Shown: positions 1 through 8,318 of the stretch, piece after piece
Position numbering within the stretch: the first letter of the stretch is position 1
Layout: each line of letters begins with the position of its first letter
Assembly: GCA_030407315.1 (NCBI GenBank)
Contig: JALQPE010001059.1
Span: 1-32,526 of the forward strand
Origin: Asparagopsis taxiformis
Lineage: Eukaryota > Rhodophyta > Florideophyceae > Bonnemaisoniales > Bonnemaisoniaceae
Direction: 5' to 3'
DNA length: 32,526 bases
The notes under the pieces: generated by a model
The model's database searches: none
Told to the model about the DNA's origin: nothing
Seen by the model: the letters and a program-made list of their open reading frames with translations, nothing else
Position numbers and translations under genes: made by a program

Positions 1-74
1 GCGAACTCAAAAGATTAACAGAGCGTTAAGGTGAATCACGTAAAGTTGAACCGAACTTAGGTTAAATATTCGTA

Positions 75-1164
75 GTGCGTATCAATAACAGAACTGGTAA
101 TAAAATGGCTGTTGGGTCCACAACGCAAATCCCTTTAAAAATTGAATCAGCGCTCAAAAAAGCCGCTGCTGCAACAGGTGTGGATTTTCAATATCTGGTC
201 GATACAGCCAAAAGAGAAAGTGGCTTTCGTGCTAGTGTCAAAGCCCCGACGTCCAGTGCATCTGGCTTGTTTCAATTTATTGAAAGCACTTGGCTACAAA
301 TGGTCAAAGAAAAGGGCCCTGAACTTGGCTTGAAAGATGTGGCTGCTCAAATCACCAAAACAAGTTCCGAAAATACCGTGTTGAAAATTCTGAAACGCGA
401 AAAGAAATCTTAGAATTAAGAAACAAACCTGAATCGCAGCCCTTATGGCAGGTGCGTTCACTAAAATTAATGCTGAAACTATTGAAGCAAAAATAGGGCG
501 CAAGCCAACTTCAGGCGAGTTATACATTGCTCACTTCTTAGGGGCTCATAACGGCAGCAAACTCATTCAAGCCTCATCACTAAAGCCAAATATGAAAGCC
601 GCTGACTTATTCCCCCAAGCTGCAAATTCGAATAAATCTCTTTTTATAAAAGCGGAGATGCTGTGAGCGTGAAAGGGCTTTATCATAATTTAGTGCGCAG
701 GCATTCAGTGCAGCAAATCGACGTTGCACAAAACAAACAAGAAGAAAAAATCGCAGAGCTGGCCGCAGTAAAACAGCCAATCATTTTACAAGGCTCAGTT
801 GACTATCAAAAGACGCAAGAACCATTAGTGGCTTCAAAAACTGAAACAACAATCATATAGGTCAGATCTTTCATCAAGGATTAGAAGGCGCTCTCTTTAC
901 CAATGTTGAAGCTCCAAGGCTCATAATCAAGTTGAAACAAAAGTCGCGAGCTTAAACGCAGAAGCTATTGATACGGGCGGTTCCCATAATGGAGATGGGC
1001 GAATTGGTGTGTGGGGGGGAGCTATATCATCACCTTTATCTTCAGCAAGGCAGGCTGAAAAGTTTGCCGTGAATGAAACAGGCAAACAAAAACCAATTTT
1101 AGATCTTAGTGAAAATAATGCGTCTAAGGCCCGCCAACTATTTCGTAAAGGCGGGCTAGGTTAG
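75..1164 (+). CDS. Lytic transglycosylase-like protein, frameshifted
   Basis: Probable cell-wall lytic transglycosylase-like protein of about 360 residues. The first segment has an SLT-type core, AKRESGFRASV followed by SASGLFQFIESTWL, where the Glu of RESGF is the expected catalytic acid and GLFQF the conserved substrate-side motif. Later segments (from about 420) continue it: IGRKPTSGELYIAHFLGAHN, then FPQAANSNKSLF, KSGDAVSVKGLYHNLV and a low-complexity C-terminus ending ARQLFRKGGLG. The reading frame breaks near 400, 645, 860 and 910, so the gene is read across four segments. The start is uncertain: GTG at 75 or ATG at 105, both with weak ribosome binding sites. The stop (1162-1164) overlaps the stop of the convergent Hpt gene. 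Similar proteins are common in rhizobia. The SLT assignment is good; the role of the C-terminal half is unknown. Confidence 0.75.
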
Positions 1165-1741
1165 AGCTGGTTTCTCAAAGCTGAAAAAGGGAATGAATAT
1201 TCAGCCGCCTGTTGTTTTTCAGCGCGCTCAAACTCATGCTTTAAAATTTTCATCACCATCTGACGAAGCCCCGTTGAAATCGCGTTCGCCTTTGGGTCAT
1301 CTTGGTGTTTGGTGCATTCTTGAACAATGGTTTGAATAGAGCGCACATGAAGTTCGCAATTTTCGGACTGATGCGAGAAACCTCAGGTGTTTTTTCAAGG
1401 AGGTTACAAAGCGTGTCGCAAATCTCAGAAACTATAGGGTAGCCTAAAGTGGTTGCTTGTCCTTTTAAATCATGAACAATAGTATGAACCTCTTCACCAG
1501 CAGCACTGTCAAGGCCATCTTGGTGAACTTGTGGCAGTTTAGAAATCAGCTCATCAACAGAACTATTCATCCAACCATCAAATTCAACACTCAATTCTTC
1601 GATGGCGCTTTCAGCCGCTTTGATCGCTTTTTTGCAAGCATTACCTGCACTTCCAGGTTTTAGCACGCGGTCTTTTAGATCCGTGCGTGGTGGAATAACG
1701 ATCATTTCATCATTTTGAACTTTGGGCATTTCTGCAGACAT
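1161..1741 (-). CDS. Hpt domain phosphotransfer protein
   Basis: Histidine phosphotransfer (Hpt) protein of about 190 residues, expected to relay phosphate in a two-component phosphorelay in the cytoplasm. The central motif VHDLKGQATTLGYP holds the phospho-accepting His with the usual K-G after it, and amphipathic helices flank it (DELISKLPQVHQDGLDSAAG before, SEICDTLCNLLEKTPE after). A one-base shift near 1340 separates the body from the C-terminal helix (RSIQTIVQECTKHQ to SALRNQL). The start is the ATG at 1739-1741. It lies 29 bp downstream of a CheY-type response regulator on the same strand, its natural partner. The cognate histidine kinase is not in the window. Confidence 0.85.
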
Positions 1742-1770
1742 AATTATAATCTCTACTAACTTAAGGTTAC

Positions 1771-2296
1771 TTAAAGAGAAACTTGTTCACCAACCATGAA
1801 AGCGTTGGAATCAGTTTTGCGGCGTTCATCACCTTTAAAGTTCGGGTCAGCACTCCGGCGACGGTCAGGTCCAAAATAGGTACTAACCTTAATAAGGGGC
1901 GTGGGTTCTCAATCACATTTTGAACACGCTTATAAAGAGCATTCGCCGAAACCGGCTTACATAAAAACTCTGTGGCACCAGCATCTCTGGCTTGCAAAAC
2001 ACGTTTGCGCTCAGAATAAGCGGTGAGCATAATAATAGGTAAATACGGATGCTTAGACCCATCTGGATTGCGGATCATTTGCGTCAATTCAATGCCATCA
2101 AAATCGGCATCTTAATATCTGTAATCAAAATATCGGGAAGAAAATTCTCAACTGCTTCAAGAGCTGAAGCTCCATCTTCAGCTTCGCAAATTTCACGTGA
2201 ACCAAAGGCACGCAATAATGTTCGCACGATGCGGCGCATATGCGCATTATCATCTGCAACGACGAATCTCAGTTTATCAAATTCAATTTTTGCCAT
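1771..2296 (-). CDS. CheY-type response regulator with charged C-terminal tail
   Basis: Single-domain response regulator of about 175 residues. Seen in order: the acidic pocket VVADDNAHMRRIV, the phospho-acceptor strand PDILITDIKMP, the switch region PIIMLTAYSERKRV and the conserved Lys in FLCKPVSANAL. There is no DNA-binding output domain. After the receiver the chain runs into a basic tail whose best frame reads YFGPDRRRSADPNFKGDERR and ends GEQVSL. Breaks occur near 2095, just after ITDIKMP, and near 1880, in the tail. The start chosen is ATG 2294-2296 (MAKIEFDKLRF), since upstream codons show no family similarity. It is followed directly by the Hpt gene, so the two probably form one phosphorelay module. 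The target of the output is unknown. Confidence 0.88.
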
Positions 2297-2480
2297 AGGC
2301 TTACGGGTCCAGATCAACTCAAAACTAAACTCTAGTCCCTTAAAAAATTAAGGTTCCCGAATTTCTCAACATACTGACTATAAGGGAGAACCATTTAAGA
2401 AAGATTTGACAAAAACAAAAATATTATCGGCAATTTGCAGCTGACAAAGCTATTTAAGTCAAAAAACAGCTTATTCCTTA

Positions 2481-3261
2481 TCAAGAGTAAAAGAACTGTT
2501 CGTTTATGATACGCTCATCTAGCGCATGGCCAGGGTCAAACAACAGCCTTAATGAAATAGATTGATCTTCTGCAATTTCAACACGGCGAATATCTTTAAA
2601 TTCATAATGATCCGCAACGGCGTTAATAGGCCGCTTTGAAGGCTCTAACGCTTCAATCTCAACCATAGCATGGTTTTTTAAGAAGGGCGCCCCGCCACCG
2701 CCGTGGTCGAAACGGGCTAATTGGGGTGAGAGCCAGGAGCTGAGCCCCAACAGGCAGAATAGGGCCGTGCGCTGAAAAATTGTAAGCTGTTGAACCAGCT
2801 GGCGTTGCAACCATCACACCATCGCAAATAAGTTCAGCTAATCGCTCGCGTCCATCAACAGATATTTTAAGTTTAGCGGCCTGATGAGATTGGCGAAAGA
2901 GAGAGACTTCATTGATTGCGAGGGCCTTCAAACTCTTATTTTCTCCATTAAAAGCTTTTAGTTTTAAGGGGTGAATAATGTTTTCTTCAGAGCCTTCCAA
3001 GCGCTCAAGCAAACCATCTAAATTATATTCATTCATCAAAAAACCAATTGAGCCAAAATTCATCCCATATATCGGACGAGGCCGCTCAATCGTTGAATGT
3101 AGTGTTTGCAGCATAACGCCATCACCACCAAGCGCGACAATCACATCCGCATCTTCAATGGAAGAATGTTCATAACGAGCCTTTAGCTCTGCAACAGCTT
3201 GTTCAGCTTCTGCAGTCTCACCAGAAACAAAAGCGATTTTAGAAAATTTGGTCATTGTCAT
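2481..3261 (-). CDS. nadK: NAD kinase
   Basis: ATP-NAD kinase, about 260 residues, which phosphorylates NAD to NADP in the cytoplasm and is normally essential. Diagnostic motifs: [16 protein letters not shown] (GGDG, catalytic), [25 protein letters not shown] (NE/D motif) and [20 protein letters not shown], the nucleotide-binding segment. One frameshift in an A/T run near 2685 moves the C-terminus ([12 protein letters not shown] to NEQFFYS) to another frame; the joined product has the usual length. Start is ATG 3259-3261, with ATG 3253-3255 as alternative. Being both essential and broken, it is the best argument that frameshifts here are sequence errors. The next genes downstream on the strand are the response regulator and Hpt, after a 184-bp gap in which I see no gene. 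Confidence 0.93.
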
Positions 3262-3521
3262 ATGTCGGGTGTCGAATTTCGCCAGTTATAAAGTCAATAA
3301 GGTTAAAAGGTGTGTAGCTTAAATTATAATGAATAAAATCTCATAAAGCCTAACTTCTATCGAGATAGTTAACAAAGAAATAGACTAGAACGTAAACACG
3401 TAAATAACACGTCTACTTTGTGTCATACCATTAGAAAGCGTCTATATCCATTTAAAAGCCCGACAATAACCTCTTTAAAGCTCACCTCTGACGAAACTAA
3501 AACTTAAAGCAAAAAAATCAC

Positions 3522-3551
3522 TTTACAAAACTACCTAACGTAAGGTAGATA
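3522..3551 (+). promoter_or_regulatory. Promoter with palindromic operator in the -35/-10 spacer
   Basis: A -35-like TTTACA (3522-3527) and a -10-like GTAGAT or TAGATA (3545-3551) are 17 to 18 bp apart. Between them, overlapping the -10, sits the palindrome CTACCT-AACGTA-AGGTAG (3531-3548), 45 bp before the MAPEG start. This placement is typical of TetR-family operators, and a TetR gene ends the operon, so autogenous repression is inferred. The remaining gap 3262-3592 shows no gene. Confidence 0.6.
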
Positions 3552-3592
3552 TTTGGTGTTGTTATTTTTAAGTGATAATTACGGAGCTTATC

Positions 3593-3990
3593 ATGACAGA
3601 CGAATTATACTGGTTAACTCTCACAGCCTTAATGACAGCCATTTTTTGGCTGCCCTATATCCTCAATCGCTTAAAAGAAATGGGCATAGGCCAAGCGGTT
3701 TTTAATCCAAATTCTGATCCAAGCCCAGAAGCGCTTTGGGCAAAACGTATGATGTGCGCCCATCAAAATGCCGTTGAAAATCTCGTTATTTTTGCCCCTC
3801 TCGTCATTGTTTTGCATCTAGCTGGTGCAGCAACGTCTCTCACAGCAACAGCGGCAATGATCTACTTCTTCGCTCGCCTGGCACATTTATTGTCTACACC
3901 CTCGGCATCCCTGGCCTGAGAACCATCACATTTGCAGTGGGTTTTTTCTGTCAAATCATCATTGGTTTAACTGCCCTTGGCGTACTTTAA
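3593..3990 (+). CDS. MAPEG family membrane protein
   Basis: Small integral membrane protein (about 132 residues) of the MAPEG family, which includes microsomal glutathione transferases and is often encoded beside detoxification enzymes. Four hydrophobic segments are visible: near LTLTALMTAIFWLPYIL, NLVIFAPLVIVLHLAGA, TATAAMIYFFARLAH and ITFAVGFFCQIIIGLTALGV. The signature ALWAKRMMCAHQNAVENLVI (A-R-A/M-x-N-x-x-E-N type) lies between the first two. A one-base shift near 3885 displaces the last segment. Start is ATG 3593 with GGAG 7 bp upstream; an in-frame GTG at 3572 is less likely. First gene of the operon, 15 bp before the glutathione S-transferase, which fits joint glutathione-dependent chemistry. 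Confidence 0.85.
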
Positions 3991-4005
3991 GAATTGGAGA
4001 AAATG

Positions 4006-4617
4006 ATGAAAGTTTATGAATATAACCCCTTTCCAAATCCTCGCAGAGTACGCATGTTTCTTGCTGAAAAGGGCATTAGTGATGTTGAATTTGTGCAAGT
4101 TGATGTTCCTTCTGGTGAACATCGAACTGAGGAGTTTTTAAAGAAAAACCCGTCAGCTGCTGTCCCTGTGCTGGAGCTTGATGATGGAACATGCATAAGC
4201 GAAAGTTTCGCGATTGGGCGATATTTCGAAGATGCTTACCCAGAGCCCAAACTAATGGGAACGACGCCTAAAGAAACTGCTGTCATAGATATGTGGCATA
4301 GGCGCGTTGAGCAATCACTCATGGGAAGTACGGTAACTTATTTTCACCACGCTACTGAAGGATTAGGACCGCTTGAGCTTTATCAAAATAAAGACTGGGA
4401 GAAAAAAAGAGAAATGGCCCGCGCTGGCATGCAGCAAATAAATGAGCAACTGGCCGCGAACAAATATGTTGCTGGCGATAGCTATTCAATTGCAGATATT
4501 ACAGCCCTTTGTGCCATCGACTTTGCCCTCTTCATAAAAACCGAAAAACTAGAAGACTACCCCAACATCAAACGCTGGTATGATGATGTTTCTAACAGAC
4601 CAAGCGCAGCGGCTTAA
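4006..4617 (+). CDS. Glutathione S-transferase
   Basis: Intact cytosolic glutathione S-transferase, 203 residues from ATG 4006 (ATG 4003 just before it is possible; GGAG at 3996-3999). The N-terminal thioredoxin-fold domain (residues about 1-80) has YNPFPNPRRVRMFLAEKGI and the glutathione-site segment NPSAAVPVLELDDGTCISES, with the cis-Pro (VPVL) and Glu-Ser contacts seen. The all-helical C-terminal domain contains YVAGDSYSIADITALCAID, the conserved N-capping box and buried Asp. It probably conjugates or reduces electrophiles with glutathione; the substrate is unknown. It is one of the few longer genes here with no frame break. Neighbours (MAPEG, SDR, cupin, TetR) suggest an inducible detoxification operon. 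Confidence 0.95.
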   Translation: MKVYEYNPFPNPRRVRMFLAEKGISDVEFVQVDVPSGEHRTEEFLKKNPSAAVPVLELDDGTCISESFAIGRYFEDAYPEPKLMGTTPKETAVIDMWHRRVEQSLMGSTVTYFHHATEGLGPLELYQNKDWEKKREMARAGMQQINEQLAANKYVAGDSYSIADITALCAIDFALFIKTEKLEDYPNIKRWYDDVSNRPSAAA

Positions 4618-4628
4618 AGTGAGGTGAT

Positions 4629-5341
4629 ATGTCAAAACAAGTTGCGATCATCGGAGGAATAGGAACAGCCTCTGAATTCAGTCGGGTCTTATTAGAAAGA
4701 CTGCTAACTGAAAATTACTATGTAGTAGGTATAGCAAGATCAGAGAATAACAAATCTGAATTGATAAAAAACTTTCAAGAAAATCATAATTCTGAAATGA
4801 TACTTGGAGATTTAAATGATCAAACTTTGTCAAAACTGAGATAGATAGACTTGAAAAAGAAGTTGGACAAATTGCTGTTTATATTCACAATCCAGCGCAA
4901 CTTGTTTTGAAACCATTTCTTGAATGCACTCTAGAAGAGTTCAGTGAGAGTTGGGAAGCAATGGTCAAATCTGCTGTGACAGTTAGTAGAGAAGTTATTC
5001 CCAAAATGGTCTCTAATAAGGCGGGAACAATTCTTTTCACAGGGGCAACAGCATCCTTAAAAGGAAATGCAAAATCAGGCCCGTTCTCTTCAGCCAAATT
5101 TGCACTCAGGTCATTAAGCCAATCATTAGCAAGGGAGTTTCACCCCAAAGGTGTGCACATTGCCCATGTGATCGTTGATGGCATCATTGAAGGAGAAAGG
5201 GCGCAAAACAAATTTAATTTGCCATTAGATCAATGTATGAAAGCATCCAGTTTGGCGGAGCAATATATTAATTTAATCAATCAAGAAAGTTCATGTTGGT
5301 CGCAAGAGATTGACTTGCGTCCATACAAGGAGGTCTTTTAA
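4629..5341 (+). CDS. Short-chain dehydrogenase/reductase (SDR) with Phe at the Tyr position
   Basis: SDR-family protein, about 238 residues, one frameshift near 4840. The N-terminal Rossmann motif reads QVAIIGGIGTASEFSRVLL, the structural strand motif is YIHNPAQ (NNAG equivalent), and the active-site region reads TGATASLKGNAKSGPFSSAK. In that region the YxxxK catalytic Tyr is Phe (FSSAK) while Lys is kept. The C-terminal part SLAREFHPKGVHIAHVIVDG is typical of a subgroup in which this Phe is usual (from memory of the family). The codon is TTC inside a frame-consistent stretch, so the Phe is not caused by a shift. It follows the GST gene by 11 bp and its stop TAA overlaps the next ATG (TAATG), so translation is probably coupled. 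Substrate unknown. Confidence 0.88.
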
Positions 5342-5996
5342 TGAGTGATACAAATATCAATTTGGATTTTCAAACAAGTCATCATAGAAACCGATAAAAT
5401 GGAATGGAGCCCTTCACCCCTGCCAGGCGTTGATCGCAGACGCTTAGAAAGAGAAGAAGCTGAAGCAGGGCGCGCTACGTCAATTGTGCGCTATGCGGCT
5501 GGCTCATCATTTTCAAGTCACACTCATGGCGGCGGTGAAGAGTATTTCGTACTCGATGGGGTTTTTTCAGATCAATCAGGTGATTATGGCAAGGCTATTA
5601 TGTTCGAAACCCACCAGGTAGCAGCCATGCTCCTCACAGCGAAGAAGGGTGCACAATTTTCGTCAAATTATGCCAAATGGAACATGAAGGTGAGCCACAG
5701 GTGAACCTTGATACAAACAAGGCTGAATGGCAGCAAAGTGAAATGAAAGGGCTCTGCCAATGCAACTCTTTCAAAATCATCGAGAACATGTTCAACTTGA
5801 AAAACTGGCACCAGAAACTGAATTAACAATAACAACGGATGAAACTCGCTTAGAAATCTTGATTTTAGAGGGATCAATGGAAGTTGAAGGTGAAATTTTT
5901 GACAAATTCACTTGGATACGTTTGCCCAAACAAAGCGAAGCAGTTATGAAAACTAAGAACGGTTGTTGCTTTTGGAGCAAACGCGGAGCAATTTAA
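5341..5996 (+). CDS. ChrR-like double-cupin protein, frameshifted
   Basis: Cupin-fold protein of about 218 residues resembling the cupin domain of ChrR-type proteins. Start ATG 5341 overlaps the SDR stop and has a strong AAGGAGG at 5327-5333. Cupin 1: [20 protein letters not shown] then [16 protein letters not shown], giving HxH and Glu metal ligands, followed in another frame by a [19 protein letters not shown] segment with the last His. Cupin 2 near the C-terminus ([18 protein letters not shown]) is shorter and lacks the His cluster. Breaks occur near 5390, 5600 and 5715. There is no anti-sigma zinc domain at the N-terminus, so it is unlikely to be a true anti-sigma factor; a role in sensing or removing reactive species is inferred from the operon. 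Confidence 0.8.
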
Positions 5997-6014
5997 GGAT
6001 AATCGATAGGCTTC

Positions 6015-6595
6015 ATGGAGAATACTTCAGTCAATACAAAAGATAAATTCTAGATATCAGCCAAGACCTCATACAAAAACGTGGGTTTAATGCGATTAGT
6101 TTTCAAGATATTGCAGATCTGGTTGGTATCAAGAAACCAAGTATTACCCATCATTTTGCTAGCAAAGAGGTGCTTGGCATTGCCGTTGTCCAACGATATC
6201 GTGAAACATTTGCAACAGCACTAAATCGATTAACAAATGATGAGAGCGTTTCAGCCAGAGAAGCTCTCAATTTTTATTTCACTCCCTATCAAGATCTCGG
6301 TGAAACAGGAGATAAAATTTGCCTTTGTGCGTCTTTGGCCGGAGAATTTATGGCACTGCCAATAGATATGCAAAAGGAAGTCGCTTTATTTTTTAATGAT
6401 CACTTAGCATGGTTAGAAGAAATTCTTGTGAAAGGGCAAAAGTTAGGCGAATTCATTTCACTGAAAAACCGAAAGATTTTAGCCCATCTCTTCGTAGATG
6501 CTTTGCAAGGTGCTTTAATTGTCCAAAGAGCAACACAAAACTTCTCCCAATTAGATCGCATCATTAGAACTTTGACCGTAAAACTAAAAAGCTAA
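6015..6595 (+). CDS. TetR/AcrR family transcriptional regulator
   Basis: TetR-type repressor, about 194 residues. N-terminal helix-turn-helix: KRGFNAISFQDIADLVGIKK followed by PSITHHFASKEVLG, the classic TetR DNA-binding signature (family form: G.....s...Ia...gv.k..iy.hF.sKe.L). The C-terminal ligand domain runs from about residue 60 (RETFATALNRL) to LTVKLKS and contains CLCASLAGEFMALP. A missing A near 6050 puts a stop after about 12 codons; adding one base restores one continuous frame. Start is ATG 6015. It is the last gene of the MAPEG-GST-SDR-cupin operon, and a matching palindrome sits in the operon promoter (3531-3548), so it is probably a self-regulated repressor released by an electrophile or xenobiotic. 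Confidence 0.88.
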
Positions 6596-7254
6596 AGCGC
6601 TTTCAATGTAAGGGCGCATGAAAAGACTAGGTTTCTTCACTAGAAAAGAAATTTGTCGGTTTGTAGACAAAAACTGAATGTTTCCTGATTGAATAAAAAG
6701 CATTTCATTTCCTCCTTCTATCAAACGGCACATTTAGATAACTTTAGATAATAATCCTGAAAATTTTCGAAATTTTTTTAGCATTTTGGACAATTTGTCC
6801 ACTTTACATCTCCTCGAGTGGACATTTAGCGACTTTGAAATGGCTCTAATCTGCTCTATTATAGTGGAATAATAAAAGAAATATTGTCGGTACAATTACC
6901 GCAAAATTAAGAGCACATCTAAGAGTTCGTTTTAAAAACACAAAGCTTCAAAACTTAAAAATGACTTAATGAAAATGTGCCAGCTGCTTAGAAACTAGTT
7001 GCTAAAGGATATAGGGGAAGTCTTACAAACATCATCATAATGCACAATTCAATAAACTACTGCTCAATTAGCTAATTCAAACTTCAATACACTGAAATTT
7101 AAAATTAGCTTCATTGTAAAAATTGATGAAAAGAAGATGAAAAGAAAAAGACCCCCATTTGATAATGCAAGCCGAGCGATCACTCAAGCAGAGTGATTTT
7201 TAAAGTCATTTTTAAATGACCAATGCTCGGAACATAAGTTTGGGAGGGCTTATT
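6596..7254. other. Gene-free control region before the formate dehydrogenase cluster
   Basis: No credible gene on either strand. It is A+T rich and holds several inverted repeats: TTTGTC/GACAAA (6652-6657, 6666-6671), the nested TGGACA/TGTCCA set at 6787-6824 (separate entry), and CGGTA-CAAT-TACCG (6888-6901). The TorD start is set by GGGAGG (7242-7247) before TTG 7255. A long leader or multi-site promoter for the formate dehydrogenase genes is the simplest reading. Confidence 0.6.
6787..6824. promoter_or_regulatory. Overlapping inverted repeats, likely regulator binding sites
   Basis: Two palindromes share one arm. TGGACA-ATT-TGTCCA (6787-6792, 6796-6801) is perfect with a 3-bp spacer. TGTCCACT (6796-6803) and AGTGGACA (6817-6824) are perfect with a 13-bp spacer. 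Three copies of the same half-site within 38 bp suggest cooperative binding by a dimeric regulator, or alternative hairpins. No cognate regulator is assigned. Confidence 0.5.
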
Positions 7255-7897
7255 TTGAACAGTGCAACTCTAAACCAAAATAGGGTGTTAGCTGAAGAAG
7301 ATCTATTAAGAGTGAATCTCTATCGCTTACTAGCGCGCTGCCTTTCTTCACCAATTGACAAACCCTATCTATCAGTTCTTTCTAATCTCCAAGGCGATGA
7401 CACTGAACTTGGGCAAGCGTTTACATCGCTTGCCAAAAGTGCCGCCTCAGCAGATGAAGGACAAGCTGCAGAAGAATACCAAAACCTCTTTATCGGCCTT
7501 GGCCGCGGCGAACTCCTCCCTTATGCATCCTATTATTTAACTGGCTTTCTAAATGAAAAACCTTTGGCTAGGTTGCGTAATGACATGCTTCCTCTCGGCA
7601 TAGAAGAGACCCCGAAATCAAAGAACCAGAAGATCACGCGGGTGCGCTAATGGATATGATGGCCGGTTTAATTGACGGATCTTTTGGTGAACCCCAAACA
7701 CTTTCAATTCAAAAAAAGTTTTTCGAAAATCATATCGGAGAATGGACCCCCCATTTCTTAAAGATTTACAAACAGCAAAAGAAGCAAGGCTCTATCGCTC
7801 CATTGGAGCTGTTGGCGAAATGTTTATCGAAATTGAAAAGCGGCATTTGAAATGTAGCCCGGCCAACGAGATGAGTGGAGTAGGGTGCGAGTTTTAA
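7255..7897 (+). CDS. TorD/NarJ-family molybdoenzyme chaperone
   Basis: Cytoplasmic chaperone of the TorD/DmsD family, about 214 residues, expected to bind the twin-arginine signal of FdhA and hold the apoenzyme for cofactor insertion before Tat export. Family signature: AAEEYQNLFIGLGRGELLPY then ASYYLTGFLNEKPLARLRND, matching the ExxxLFxGxGxGxxxPYxSxY pattern; helices RVNLYRLLARCLSSP precede it. Breaks lie near 7615 and 7760; after the second the frame RSIGAVGEMFIEIEKRHLK runs to a TAA at 7895-7897. Start chosen: TTG 7255 preceded by GGGAGG at 7 bp; an in-frame ATG at 7216 lacks a binding site. First gene of the formate dehydrogenase cluster. Confidence 0.88.
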
Positions 7898-8002
7898 GAA
7901 TAGAAAATCGAAAAGGCCCAATAACAGCAAAAACTAAGGGCAGGTAAACGTCTCTGATTACAATAGAACAAGAGGCAAAAGGTGGAAAGAAAGGAGTGAA
8001 AA

Positions 8003-8230
8003 ATGACCGAAAAGCTTAAACAAGTTGAAGAAAGTCACACAGAAACTGTCAGTCATGACCGTCGTGGATTTCTAAAGCTTGCTAGCATCGGCACTGTTGC
8101 AAGTGGTGCTGCTCTTTTGAGCGGACAAACAGCAACAGCTAAAGATGTAGCTGTAGAAAATTCGACTGATGATGCCGGTTACAAAGAAACCGAGCATGTC
8201 AAAACATTTTATGCGTCAGCTAGGTTTTAG
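8003..8230 (+). CDS. Formate dehydrogenase region Tat-target small protein
   Basis: Intact 75-residue protein of the small 'formate dehydrogenase region TAT target' family (TIGR02811 type). It has a twin-arginine signal, HDRRGFLKLASIGTVASGAA, with the Arg pair at residues 20-21, a hydrophobic stretch and an AxA-like end (TATAKD), then a short acidic mature part ending EHVKTFYASARF. Strong ribosome binding site AAGGAG at 7991-7996. In related clusters this gene sits just before the catalytic subunit, as here (88 bp). Its function is not established; escort or assembly of the exported enzyme is an inference. Confidence 0.93.
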   Translation: MTEKLKQVEESHTETVSHDRRGFLKLASIGTVASGAALLSGQTATAKDVAVENSTDDAGYKETEHVKTFYASARF

Positions 8231-8318
8231 TTCGAAAGGTAAAACGAAGCTAGAACGTGAATATAATAATAAAACCAATCATTTAATTTGAAGACTGCAA
8301 ATTCAAACGGAGATAAAA

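Noticed and set aside
2297..2480. Small gene between nadK and the response regulator
   Set aside because: No open frame with a start, ribosome binding site and coherent composition.
5341..5996. ChrR-type anti-sigma factor with zinc-binding domain
   Set aside because: No N-terminal HxxxCxxC zinc motif and no neighbouring ECF sigma factor.
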